A stretch of 64,000 nt of DNA from Trichaptum fuscoviolaceum. Its lineage: Eukaryota; Basidiomycota; Agaricomycetes; Hymenochaetales; Trichaptaceae. This document shows, piece by piece, positions 35,794 to 46,600 of the stretch (the first letter of the stretch is position 1; each line of letters starts with the position of its first letter). Under the pieces are notes generated by a model. It worked only from the letters and a program-made list of their open reading frames with translations, made no database searches and was not told where the DNA came from. Position numbers and translations under genes: made by a program. The stretch spans positions 1,292,707 through 1,356,706 of the forward strand of contig CAJSYZ010000008.1 of NCBI GenBank assembly GCA_910574455.1, in the 5' to 3' direction.

Positions 35794-36545
35794 ATGGACA
35801 ACGTCGCCGTCCTCCCTCCTGTTCCCCGCCGTCGTCTGCGGGACGACGTACGGGAGTTCTTGAAGGTCATCGCGCGCCTCGCGCTCGTCGCTGCCCCGAC
35901 CGAAATCGGGCGTCTGGTGAAGGGCCCCGTGGAATACCTGTGGAAGAGGGCGACGGTGAGTGTTCTGCACTGCAGAGAGGGCTCTGTTACTGACCAGTCT
36001 CTGCACGTTAGACGGGGAAAGCGCACCGCGAGAAGCTGGTGCAGTTCCGCATCCGCGCGCAGACCCTGCTAACGAGGATGGAGGGCTTCCCCATTCATCC
36101 CTCCCGCGCGACGCAGTGGGCGAACCTCACTGGCGACATCACCAGGTTCCTACATGAATATGAGGAATATGTATCGTGGGGTGGGTGGAAGTGCTTCCTG
36201 CGCAAGAACATCCTCAAGCGCGCACGCGACCGGGCGGAGGATGAGCTCGACAGTCTCGAGCACAGCGAGGAGGTACGTGTGCCAAATTTTGAATCCTTAT
36301 TGGCTCTACCACTGACTTCTTCCTCGTTGCCTGTTCTATAGGCAGAACTGGAGTACGGGGAGCACGCAGCGCAGGCGGAGGCGCTGGCGCTCGCGCACGC
36401 GCAGGCGGACGCGATCGAAGCCCTTACGGCTGAGAACGCCCGCCGACAGGAAGCGGAGGCTGCCATGAGCGCGAGACTCGCGAGCATGGACGCCAAGCTC
36501 GACGCGCTCGTGTCGCGGGGTGAAAAGGTCGCCGTCCCCGCGTAA
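35794..36545 (+). CDS. Helical/coiled-coil protein of unknown function in the mobile region
   Basis: A 208-aa protein in three exons (35794-35955, 36012-36272, 36342-36545), each with normal GT-AG borders and all in phase. It is almost entirely helical by composition. Residues 18-140 have long amphipathic helices (REFLKVIARLALVAAPTEIG, LVQFRIRAQTLLTRMEGF, LTGDITRFLHEYEEYV, LRKNILKRARDRAEDELDSL). The third exon encodes an Ala/Glu/Arg-rich coiled coil (AQAEALALAHAQADAIEALT). There is no signal peptide or obvious catalytic motif. The spacing of helices loosely recalls fungal four-helix-bundle domains of the MLKL/HeLo kind, but this is a guess from pattern, not a match. Confidence 0.7.
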
Positions 36546-36580
36546 GTAGTGTCTCTTCTTCGTTCTCGCCGTGGCTTCTC

Positions 36581-36734
36581 TTCCCTGTTTGCGCAATGCA
36601 CGTTCGCCTCCGATTCTCCGTCGCCGTATCGTTTGTACATTCCATGTCCCATCGTCTTCTGTTCCCTGTTTGCGCAATGGACGTTCGCCTCCGATTCTCC
36701 GTCTCCGTATCGTCTGTACATTCCATGTCCCATC
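36581..36734 (+). repeat. Tandem duplication in the 3' flank, two units of about 75-81 bp
   Basis: Both units start TTCCCTGTTTGCGCAATG (36581 and 36662) and end CATTCCATGTCCCAT, with only a few substitutions. The period is 81 bp. The repeat lies 36 bp after the stop of the helical-protein gene. Confidence 0.88.
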
Positions 36735-37199
36735 TGCTTTCGTGCACTTGTTTTCGTTACCGCTGTTACCTCGCTGTTACTGTCTTGTTATATGAACTGT
36801 GTCTGTGCTTTCACTGTTTTCACGCAAATGAAGATCCACTGCTTGTCTTGTTACTTCATACCTATATATTAGTATCCGAACTCTGTACACGCAATCAAAT
36901 GTATATAGACCTGTATCTATTAAATCGCGAATGTAAACTAGTGAACCCTTGTACATCACTCTACACCTATATACTGCGCAATCCTATGTCTTCCTCACTG
37001 TCTTGCGAATGACATCGTTTTACCTCGCATTCCGGATATGCTGAGTATGCCTCACTTGACCAGGATACTCACTCATGTGTGCTTAGGTCGCAATTCCTTA
37101 CAGCACGAAGCTTCCGCTAGTGTTTTTCGAATCCGAACTGACCGCTTTCAATTCCGGTAAACGACTTCTACTATACACAACATTATAACACCAGCATTC

Positions 37200-39939
37200 T
37201 CACTGTGAAGGAGGGCCGAGAGCGACTGCTCTTATCCTCGTGATCGAAGCCCTGCCGAAAAGTAATGCCTCCTTCTTCTTATCAGATTTACGCTTCTTGC
37301 AATAGATACCAGAACGAATACGCTCGTCGCCTCTGTGCGAATGCGATGGATAAACGACGGTACTCTTCAACTCACCACTGAGGACTACCGCACAGTCATC
37401 TCGCAAATTAGGTAGGCAAGGTTCCAGGCTCGCAACCGGTACGAACTCCTCTCTCAGACTGGAGCCCTCCTTCGTCCTATACGCAAGCCTGATAACACGT
37501 GATTGCACGTCCACCTCCGTGTGCGTCGTTGTCCAAGCAACTTTTCCGTCCACATTTCGAGGTTCTTTGCAGGCCGCCTTGAAGCGTAACACCACATGGA
37601 AGTCCTTTATCAAGGGTAACACGCTCAAGTCCAACAGAAAGGAAGTCAATTCACTTTCACTGCCGACGTCTCTGCCTTGCATTGCTTCGCTTGCACGTCC
37701 TTCATCTCGCACTCGCTCGCGGCTGCTTTCACTGTCTCTCAGCGCCTTCGAGTGACTGTTCCCGCTGTAATATTCTTCGAATCGACGGACAATGGACTTC
37801 AGCCTGCCCGGCCATGTTCCATCCAGTCGCCTGAAAGTACTCCTACTCAGATGAAACAGCGGAAGAGTAAGCGCTCACTTTCGTCGCGAATCTCGGTTAA
37901 CTCACATAGAAATAACCAGATGTGGAGGAACGCTAGTCACTTGTGTGCTATGGTGCACAGTGACTAGCGCGTCGCCCTTGCCATTGCTACCCACGAAATG
38001 AGCAAAGGTCTTGTACATTCCGTGGGAGACAAAGACGATGTGATTGTCCGTTGACAACCCGTCCATGTACGAAAGTCCGTCACTAGCCGTCCATTGTTTC
38101 TCCGAACGGCTGACGAACAAACGAAATCTTTTCCTCACGTCTTCGATGTCTGGCACGGGTACGTGATCCAACGTCAGCCAGTCCTCCCTAACATTATCCA
38201 TAAATACACGGAGCGTTTGTCCTCCACAATGAAATGGACTTACGTCGAGACCAGGTCCTTCGCTGCAAATTCTCCGTAATCATCGCCAACCACTTCCACG
38301 AAGAACATTCGCTCATCTACATCGACGCCTCGAACGTGTCCAAAGCGATTGCGAACGAGGACGAAGACAATTTTGTGCATCATCCTATGACGCGCTCGTA
38401 CATGTGCGACATCCAGTACGGAAGGCTTAGAAGGCAAGAGCACGCGTGCTTGTACTCGTGAAGTCGTTTCAAGGAATGCCTTCAGTATGCACCACTTTGC
38501 GAATTCGTAAGCGATACAGTCAATCTTAAAACAACAGGACATCACACACCTGTTTCATGCGTTCGGGGCTAAACACCGTTACGAACTCCTCAGTTGGTTT
38601 TGATCGCACGACAATCCCCTGCATGCCCTTGAAAATACCGAGTCGTACGTCCACACAGCACCCCACTTGCAGTACGCGATCGACCTCCTCCAACGTAAAC
38701 TCAGAGACACTGAGAATCCAGTCGTCCACGCACTCTTCCTCAACGTCCACAACGGCAGTCCGCTCGGTTCTACTGCGCACGCGGCCCCTGTACTCGACGT
38801 CGTCCCCAAACCTGACGAACACCATATCCCCAGCGTGCAAAAACGCACGGTTCGTTTCCATGAGTGTCCGGATTCCCGCTAATGTGAATAGGGATACTTC
38901 GGCTGCCGTTGGTTCGTAATGCTGCACGTAATGGCGAGCCATTACCCTCAAATACTGCAACCCATTCCTGAAGAACACTCGACCATCACGCGTCAAGTAT
39001 GTGTCTGGTAATGGTCCTTCGAATACATCGAACTCATTACCAGAAGCAGATAAGGGTACGGTCTGCAGGTCAAATAACGCGGGTTCAGGTCTGTCGGACG
39101 ACCTTAGCTCATCCTCCTGCAAATTCTCCTTCGGTAAGCGTGGAACGACTTGCAGGATGATCACGTCCGTCCCCAACTCCGCCTGGTATACGCGCGCAAT
39201 GTCGCCCTTCGAGAACCCGCGCACAATCTTCACCCAAGAGCCTATCTGAAAGTCTTGCTTTAACAGTCTGCGGCCTTCGATGAAGTGTCCGATGTCATCC
39301 GATTCATTCACAGACAGTCGGTACAAACGCCTATGGATGTAGGCAGTCGATACCAGCGATACACGCGCTCGAAGTGTTTCTACAGCCTTACTTCCCTCTG
39401 GAGCACAAACATAGACTCTTCCCTGCAAACCAGCAAAGGAGTGTGCTCGCATGCTTTCAGGCAAAAGCTCATTCATACGCGATGCCGTGTCCCACTCTGT
39501 ACCGACCTTATGATAAACAAGACGTTAGCAGTGATGGATACCATCAGAATTACAGATACCTACTCTTACCGGTACTAACCAGTACTCATTCAAGGGCAAT
39601 TGGCGCTTCTCTTTCGACGTCGTCACCAAGGCGTTTCCGACCTTGTATCGCTTTGCGATTCGCTCGGCCTCTTGCACTTCCCAGTCGCCTTCGCGCTCCA
39701 TAGCAAGATCACTCACAAAATTTGAAGGTCGAATGTCGTCATCCGCCTCGTCCTCGACGACGAATACTGCACAGCAACTATAAGCTTCATGCGACACTCA
39801 TGGCTGATCACTGACCTTCGCCATCGGAGCTCCACTCATCTACGTCGTCGTCCTCGCTGTCAACCTGTGCTTCGATATCGATGAATTGTCTCACTTCCTG
39901 ACTGCTAGCGACTTTTCTACGTTTCTTGCTATCCGTCAT
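37200..39939 (-). CDS. Spt5-like NGN-KOW protein in the mobile region
   Basis: An 812-aa paralogue of the transcription elongation factor Spt5 in six exons: 39939-39816, 39766-39570, 39506-38550, 38479-38244, 38187-37906, 37842-37200. The N-terminus is the Spt5-style FIDIEAQVDSEDDD acidic stretch. An NGN-like domain (about residues 136-190, GRVYVCAPEGSKAVETLRAR) leads into a classic first KOW (GSWVKIVRGFSKGDIARVYQ, about 196-225). Further KOW-like segments follow: GDMVFVRFGDDVEYRGRV and DVRLGIFKGMQGIVV. The C-terminal repeat of true Spt5 is absent; the end is basic. The sixth exon has two usable in-frame acceptors 12 nt apart (exon start 37842 or 37830). This is not the single-copy host Spt5 by sequence or context. 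A truncated second copy lies at 51547-51777. Confidence 0.8.
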
Positions 39940-40204
39940 GTTCAACACGGCACAGTGTGTACGCTATGGACCGCGAACACATAATGATGATAAACATCAC
40001 GTGAGTACGGCAAGTACCGATCACTACGAGTATGGGAACTACCGCACCTGCCCAATGAAGCTGCTGCCGGAACCACGGGAACGCTAAAGCGCTGATAAGC
40101 GCCACAAAGGAAAGCATTCTGAGGGCCGCTACATAAAATGCGAAGCAAGCTGTTCCTCTGCCATATTTCCCAACTCACTGCAATCCATCCGTGAACACCG
40201 AACG

Positions 40205-40734
40205 ATGTCTGACTCTGTTGTATTCCACGTTAGTTTCCCCGTCCAGCACCTCATACCCGTGCTAACCGACTTTCTCAGTGCCACGCAATGCCTCCCGGTT
40301 TCCAACAGGACATGCTAACTGGTTCCGTACGTCGTCTCCTACCTAGCTTAGTTCTGCTCATTATAACGAGCAATTGTATACACCAGGTCACGGCGGTTAC
40401 CCTGCCGGCGGGCCAGTCCACGCTGGAGTTCCACATCTACTATGCTGGAGCAGTCTATCAATTTCGCGTCGCCCGCTGCCACGCTCCGCAACAAGCGCAC
40501 GAACCATCCCAACCGATTTTCAACGGTACGAATGCCGTAAATAGTGCTGCCGTACCGCGTCACCTGCACCAGCATCATGTACCGAACCCAAGCAATCACT
40601 ACTTCCACAACACATCACCGTATGCTCAGCAGGCCATTACACCCCCCCAACAGTACACAAACCAACATATATTCAGTCCACACGGGAACAACATCACTAA
40701 CGCCAATAACTTCGCCGTCGGTGACCGTTTCTGA
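40205..40734 (+). CDS. Small protein A, member of a three-exon element gene family
   Basis: A 139-aa protein in three exons (40205-40228, 40279-40326, 40387-40734). Exon 1 has 8 codons (MSDSVVFH) and exon 2 has 16 codons, both phase 0. Exon 3 begins VTAVTLPAGQSTLEFHIYY and continues YQFRVARCHAPQQAHEP, then a long His/Asn/Pro/Gln-rich tail ending NFAVGDRF. The same 8/16-codon layout and a related exon-3 start occur in the gene at 42165-42953, so the two are probably paralogues. No known domain is recognised. It is divergent from the Spt5-like gene (start codons 265 bp apart), which suggests a shared promoter. Confidence 0.7.
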
Positions 40735-41071
40735 AAGACGGCTCGAGGTCAAATCTGTCCCCACCCTAGAAATTTGTTCACACGCTATAGCTGCGAGTTC
40801 CTTTCTTCCTGTACCATTATCTAGATCACATATGTATTCCTGCGAAAATTCCAACTCGCCTGAAGAAAGTGGTAAGCCTATAACAATTACTGGCTTATCG
40901 GGGTAAATTGCTATGTAAAACAACCCGCTCCAAATTCCGCTCCGGCTCTGACCCGCAAGCGACTACGTCGATCTTCATCTATACGGCAAATCGATTCATT
41001 CTACTCTCAGCATTCCTTCAAACCACAGTCTTGGAATGTAGCCTGGTTTGTTCAATTACAACAAATCAAGA

Positions 41072-41245
41072 TGCAAGTCGTGCTTGACGATGCTGGAGCA
41101 GATGCTGATTGCCTTGCAATTTGCAAATTCTTATCTCTTCAAGCTCCTCCACCGGAATGGTCACATTTGTGATACGGATACGTCGCAGGGCGTCTTCGCA
41201 GGCAATGTTACAACTTTGCCATTTAACAATGTGCAGGTACAACAA
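41072..41245 (+). pseudogene. Fragment of a second DUF6570-type Helitron protein
   Basis: The frame from about 41072 to 41245 reads LEQMLIALQFANSYLFKLL ... AGNVTTLPFNNVQV. This aligns without gaps to the DUF6570-like part of the intact RepHel protein (EQMLIALQFARCYVFKLF ... AGNVTTFPLNNEQV), about two thirds identical by my count over some 50 residues. It is on the opposite strand and is not followed by any Rep or helicase sequence. It is therefore a relic of a diverged Helitron, not a piece of the present one. Confidence 0.8.
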
Positions 41246-41362
41246 AGACAAGCTTTGCAATTGCGAACACCTCTAGTTTTCCATCCTGCTGCAAGCCACT
41301 GGTCAATGACGATGGCCTTCGCATACAAATGCAGTACTCCTCTGCTGTTTGTTCCAGCAAGC

Positions 41363-41684
41363 AATTGGAATAGACGTAGAGATCTGTCTCTGATACATTA
41401 AGAAGATCCAAGGTCCAAGCAACACAAAGCTCAACGATATACATCTCCGCATTGAACGCCGACCAGCACATTGGCTCCTAGCCAATAAAGTACAGCATGT
41501 ACGCTCCCTGGGCCGTATCATCTGTTTCAGTAAGAAATTGGAATAAATGTAGAGATCTGTCTCTGATTCATTAAGAAGACCGAAGGTCCAAGCAACACAT
41601 GGCAGAACGATATCCATCTCTGCATTGAACGCCACACAGCACATTGGCTCCTATGCAATAATGTACAGTATGTACAGTCCCTGG
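41363..41684 (+). repeat. Direct repeat, two units of about 150 bp, period 173 bp
   Basis: Copies at 41363-41512 and 41536-41684 share AATTGGAATA, GTAGAGATCTGTCTCTGAT, GGTCCAAGCAACACA, GCATTGAACGCC and GCACATTGGCTCCTA in the same order, with scattered differences. They follow directly on the DUF6570 fragment. Confidence 0.85.
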
Positions 41685-42164
41685 GGAATGGCTTCAACAT
41701 TTCGATCGACGCCACTATCGAGCTTGCGTCGCCAAACGATTGGGGTAACGAAAAAAAAAGTGAATTTCATTCACTACTCCCCTGAACGACAGATCTCAAC
41801 ACAGAACGTCAACAAAGGCTTATGCACACCACGTATGTTGCTCGGCCACGCCCTGCGCTATCACACCCTCAGATTAGCTGTGACAGGCGTCAGATCGAGG
41901 GTCGACCACGGGCGTAACTGTCCACCTTAGTAGTATCGTACGGGATTGACCGAGACCCAGGGCCCCCCTCGTATGCATAGAGAGTCCATACGAATCTAGC
42001 GGCCCAATCTCTATCTGAGAAAGCGCAAGAACAAAATATAGCTGCGCATTACACGAGTACCGTACCGCTCCCCCAGCGACTTATTTCAACGCGTCGAGAG
42101 ACATCTGGCGGCGGTCTAAAACCCATTCTTCCCCACCCTCCTCACCGTTCACATCACAGAGAAA

Positions 42165-42953
42165 ATGGAAGACACGCATACCATCCATGTAAGTTTCCGT
42201 GCTGTACTCGCGACTAGTGACTTATCCATCCCTAAGCTTCTCGTCGAAGCTGGTACGATTGCACAAAATAAGATCGTTCTCAAAGTATGTGCCTCGCCCA
42301 CTCCCGTCTCTCTCACTAACGTCCGCACAGCTGGAGCACAGCGTGAGAGTCAACGGCGAAGAAGAGATAAACCTTGCGCTGTTCGAGTTCCAGGGACGAA
42401 CTTATCGACTTGCGTGCCGGTCCACTGCAGCCCAGGCTGACGAGCCTCCCGCATTGGAACCCATCGTCGAGGACGCTCCACGTCGCGTAAACGACTGTCC
42501 CATTTGCGGGGACCCAGCCTGTCTGTACGCAGCAATTCTTCGTGACATGCGCAACGGTCCCCCTCCGTATCTCGCACAGAACCTGCATACCTGCACGACT
42601 GACGTACGTCAGCAAGGCCTCACGTTGCCCGATGGTGAAGTGACCGTCACCAACGTCACTGAGAACCCGACGGGCGACAACGCAGGGAAAAGCCATATCG
42701 ACATGGATTTCGCCGCAGGCGAGCGTTCGATTGTACGCCTCCATACTTCCTCTACACCTCACACTTACACATGGCATGACCGTAGAGGCCAACCCCGCCT
42801 CGTCGTTGAGCACCAGGGCCGAGGACTCATGCACGTCCGCTGCGGAAATCCGGTAAGCCATCATCGACGTCAATTCCTTGTCGGCCGCTCACTTTAATGC
42901 AGGGCGAGCATATCCTGATTCCTAACAATACGCGTTTCATACTGCCTGTCTGA
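42165..42953 (+). CDS. Small protein B, paralogue of protein A
   Basis: A 214-aa protein in four exons (42165-42188, 42237-42284, 42331-42852, 42903-42953). Exon 1 is 8 codons (MEDTHTIH) and exon 2 is 16 codons (LLVEAGTIAQNKIVLK), exactly as in protein A. Exon 3 begins LEHSVRVNGEEEINLALFEF and GRTYRLACRSTAAQADEP, aligning with A's AGAVYQFRVARCHAPQQAHEP. It then adds a CPICGDPAC knuckle-like motif and about 100 residues absent from A, including DMDFAAGERSIVRLHTSS. Exon 4 ends NTRFILPV. No known family is recognised. Possible roles (DNA or protein binding) are open. Confidence 0.72.
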
Positions 42954-43646
42954 ATATACAGAACATAGTTAGCGTTTCCTTGCTCACTAACGAAATTAGA
43001 TCCTCCCTTATGTAAACACAAAGCCTTTCACTGTAACCTAGAGAAATTATTCAAAAATATTTCAACATTTCTGTTCCCTTATGCCATACAAATGTACAAC
43101 CTTTTCCCATTGACATATACGAGCGTCCGCTGGAACAATACTGCTGTAAGTTCGCCAATATGTAAGTCTTGCGACTGCGTACTGCAAATCATTCAAGCCT
43201 ACATCCTGCGACATCCAACGGCCTTTCCCTGCGCTTCCCAGATTTAAGATCAACGTCGTTGCCTATACTGTGTGTATCGGGTTCATCGCGCTATATCACT
43301 CGTCAAACAAGTGCTTCGCCCGAGTCGTCTTTACAATCGCAACTCCCTTTCTGCTATCCACCCATCGTACGAAAGATCGGAACCCGTTCTTCGATTCCAC
43401 ACCTTTCCTGTGGCACGATGAGCGTGAGAGTCTGACGAGCTCAAGTTTCCCACACGTCTCCTGCCATACTCACTCAAGCTTGCAGCTCTTTGGCTCCCTT
43501 TCCTTTCTTCTCCACTTACCATCATGAGACTTGTAGCGCACGTTAATACAAGCATTTGTACATTGTCCCTGTCGTACATGAGACTCTCTATAATGTAGTT
43601 AACAATGAATACAATACAAAGTGAACCATAGATATGTCTCTCGACG
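42954..43646. other. Convergent 3' gap between protein B and RepHel
   Basis: This 693-bp stretch contains the 3' ends of two convergent genes. Open frames here (43169-43435 plus, 43331-43675 minus) are short and unrecognised. Confidence 0.45.
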
Positions 43647-46600
43647 TCAAAAACCTTCCATACGCCGACGAGCAACAGCTTCCTCGTCCTCCCATCTTAT
43701 CTTCGTCTCCCTGTCTAAAACGTCAAGACGATAATCCTCGTTTCGAAGCATTTCATTTGGATGTTGTGTGAATAGTTTGTCCTCGAAATCGCCAATTAAT
43801 CGAACGTTAGCAGCACCCGGACTGCGCGACAAAGCGACGTACGCATTGAACGGAGTGAGAGCGAAGCTCGGAGGCTTTCGAATGTCAATGAGCACGTTCG
43901 GGATCGTTTGTCCTTGCGCTCTGTAGTCTGTGAAAGCATACGCTGCAGTCAGGGGGAATTGACGACGTCTAACGGTGATTTTACGTCCACGAGTGCTAGA
44001 ATCAATACTGAACGTCTTCTCCAGCGGCACAACTGGAATCACTCCCGCTGGAAGACCGGGTAGAGCGACCGCCCTCGTCCTATCCAACTTCACCAGAATG
44101 TACGCGGGTAAGCGCTTCAACTTCACCACACCAGTCCCACGTCTCTCGATGTCGTCTTCACTGTGTAGCACGATGTCATGCACAACGCCCCTCGCCCCGT
44201 TTGTTATGTCGGCATCCGTGCTGACATTGAAGGTCACCATCGCCTTCATACCTATTGCAATCTCCAAAACGTCCTGCATCACTTTTCCCGCTTTCTTCCT
44301 ACGCACCGCCAGCCTTTCATCCTTGGCTAGCCGATGTCCTTGATAACGGTCCTCCGCACGGCATATATACAAAGTCGCTCCTGCCAGCGCACAGTGACTT
44401 CTCAGTGCTTCCGCATTCCAGGGCTTCCGTACCGCATGACGTGGTGTGATCAACACAGCCGACCTCCACGGTTCGCAACTGAAGTCAGTAGGCGGACAAT
44501 CCGGACTCGTGATGATGAGCGACCTCAGCTTCCTCAGATGATGTGTCCTACAATTTCCATATCGCGCGTGCTGTAGGAGGTCGTGCCAATGTCGGTCCGT
44601 CACCCTCACCTGCTTCTTCAACCTCACGACAGTCCGGAACTGTTCATACAACCGCCTCCCGTCAGCACACCTATCGTCACGGTCCCTTCCCTGAAAGTCT
44701 GCGAACAAAGCCACGGACACCCCGGCCGCAACTGGCGGAAATTGATGAAAGTCTCCAAATAATATAACGTTCATGCCTCCGAACGGACGTCCACTGTGAT
44801 TCTCCGGTTGATCAGCTTTCGCTCGCGTTATCACCGTGTCCATCTCCGCAAAAAACGAGGATGCCACCATTGACACTTCGTCAACAATGAGGAACTTGGC
44901 CTCTCCAAGAGTTCGAGCGAGCCTCGCTATCGTCTCTGCGGATTGATCTGCAGCACGCCCACTTCGAGGCATGGATGTCAACGTGTGCAATGTCTGTCCC
45001 TCAATCAAGGACGCAGCCACACCTGTGTACGCGGCTTTCCGAAGCCAATGCTTCACGTTTAAACTCTCGAACAAGCTGGTGATTGTCTGGATGACCTTCG
45101 ACTTCCCCACACCTCCTTCACCACTCACAACCATCAAAAGCGGTTCTGGATCCATTCCCCTCATGCATCTTCGTACCTGGTCATTAACGATATCAAACGC
45201 ACGTCTCTGCTCCTCAAACAATTCGGAAGGATCCACGGACGCCATGATATCCTCCGCGACTTCCACTCCCTCGCCTCCAACATAGTTGACTGTCCCCAAT
45301 CCGTCGTCCGCGACTGCGTCCACTCGTCGAACCACTCCCTCGTCCGCTATGTCAACGTCCATGCGTTCCTCATCTCCCTCCTGCGCATTAGAGAGAGCGT
45401 TCTGCCATTCCGTGACTATACGATAGTCATCAGCACTTCCGATACGTGCTGCCATCGTCCCGTCCGTCGCAGTTGAACCGTGCTGGAAAACTCCAGCGAG
45501 AGTCCCTACTCGAATGGCCTCCAATCCGTGCATGTACTCCCCACCGATCTGCTCCGTACGGCTTATAATCTCATCCTCAGCGTCGGTGTCGAAATGTCCC
45601 GCAACATCGACAGTCTCATGTACATCCTCCACTTCCCATTCACGCTCAGATATCTCGCGCCCCACATGCTCCTCAGCCCTCTCCTTCTCCCGTTCTCTTG
45701 TAGCCGCGTCACTCGTTTCATAGTAGTAGTCGATATTCTGTACAATATCTACCACACGTTTGCCCGCGTTCGAAATAAAGAGTTCATACGTGTCCTTCCA
45801 ACTCGAATCACGAGTCTTCAAGTCGTTCGGTTTCCGCCACGGCTTCAGAAGCATTAGCATAGACGCACAGTATAGAGCATTCTCCGCGCTCTTTGGTAAA
45901 AAGTGTTTCCCTTGCACGGTCGGTAGTGTGTTGTGACCCACGCTTCGCAAGCGTCGACACTTCCCCTCATATTTAGCATGTGCGTCCAAGTACCGGAAGA
46001 CTTCATTCCGCGGCCGACCACGCTGACGACCAGCACTTGCTACCTGATCACCACTATCTTCAGCTGTGCGCCGGCCGGCCCTGGCGGCAACTGGGGCCTC
46101 GTATGTGTCAAGCAAGAAATCGAGGACACTCATGTTCTCCATCTCGATCGGACGTAATGCGTAGTCTTCCACTTGGCCCGCAGCATGGAATCCACCCTGA
46201 GCATTCGGTGACAATGTTACACGCTCCTATAAGTAAGTCAGTCGAGTCCGTAGATGAGTACAGAAATCACACTAACATTCTCCTCGTCCTCGCCTCCGCG
46301 CACAAGCAAGTCATCACTGCGTTCATCTCCTACTTCTGCCTCACCGCTGAACTCTCTAAACGACCGTTTCAGGGCAGACACAAACGACGTCCAAAATATA
46401 GGTGTATAATTATGGCTCCGGAATGAATCTCCCCAGCCCATCAAGTAACTGATAACCTGTGGCCCGCTGAGTTCCTGCTCCCTGTTCAAAGTCGTGAGAC
46501 AGCGGGACAATAGCAGACGGTGATTATTTCTTGCGTCCAAGGCCTGCTGACTCTGGTCTTCATGGTACGCGAACGCGCGGGCTAACAGCGCCGAGCGATT

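Noticed and set aside
36095..36733. 212-aa minus-strand frame overlapping the helical-protein gene
   Set aside because: Contains the reverse of the 81-bp repeat and of the Ala-rich coiled coil; the plus strand has three in-phase exons with normal borders.
38200..38243. Apparent frame break in the Spt5-like gene between its fourth and fifth exons
   Set aside because: Using the acceptor GTTAG at 38188-38189 (minus) instead of the nearer GGAG restores the frame, so no lesion is needed.
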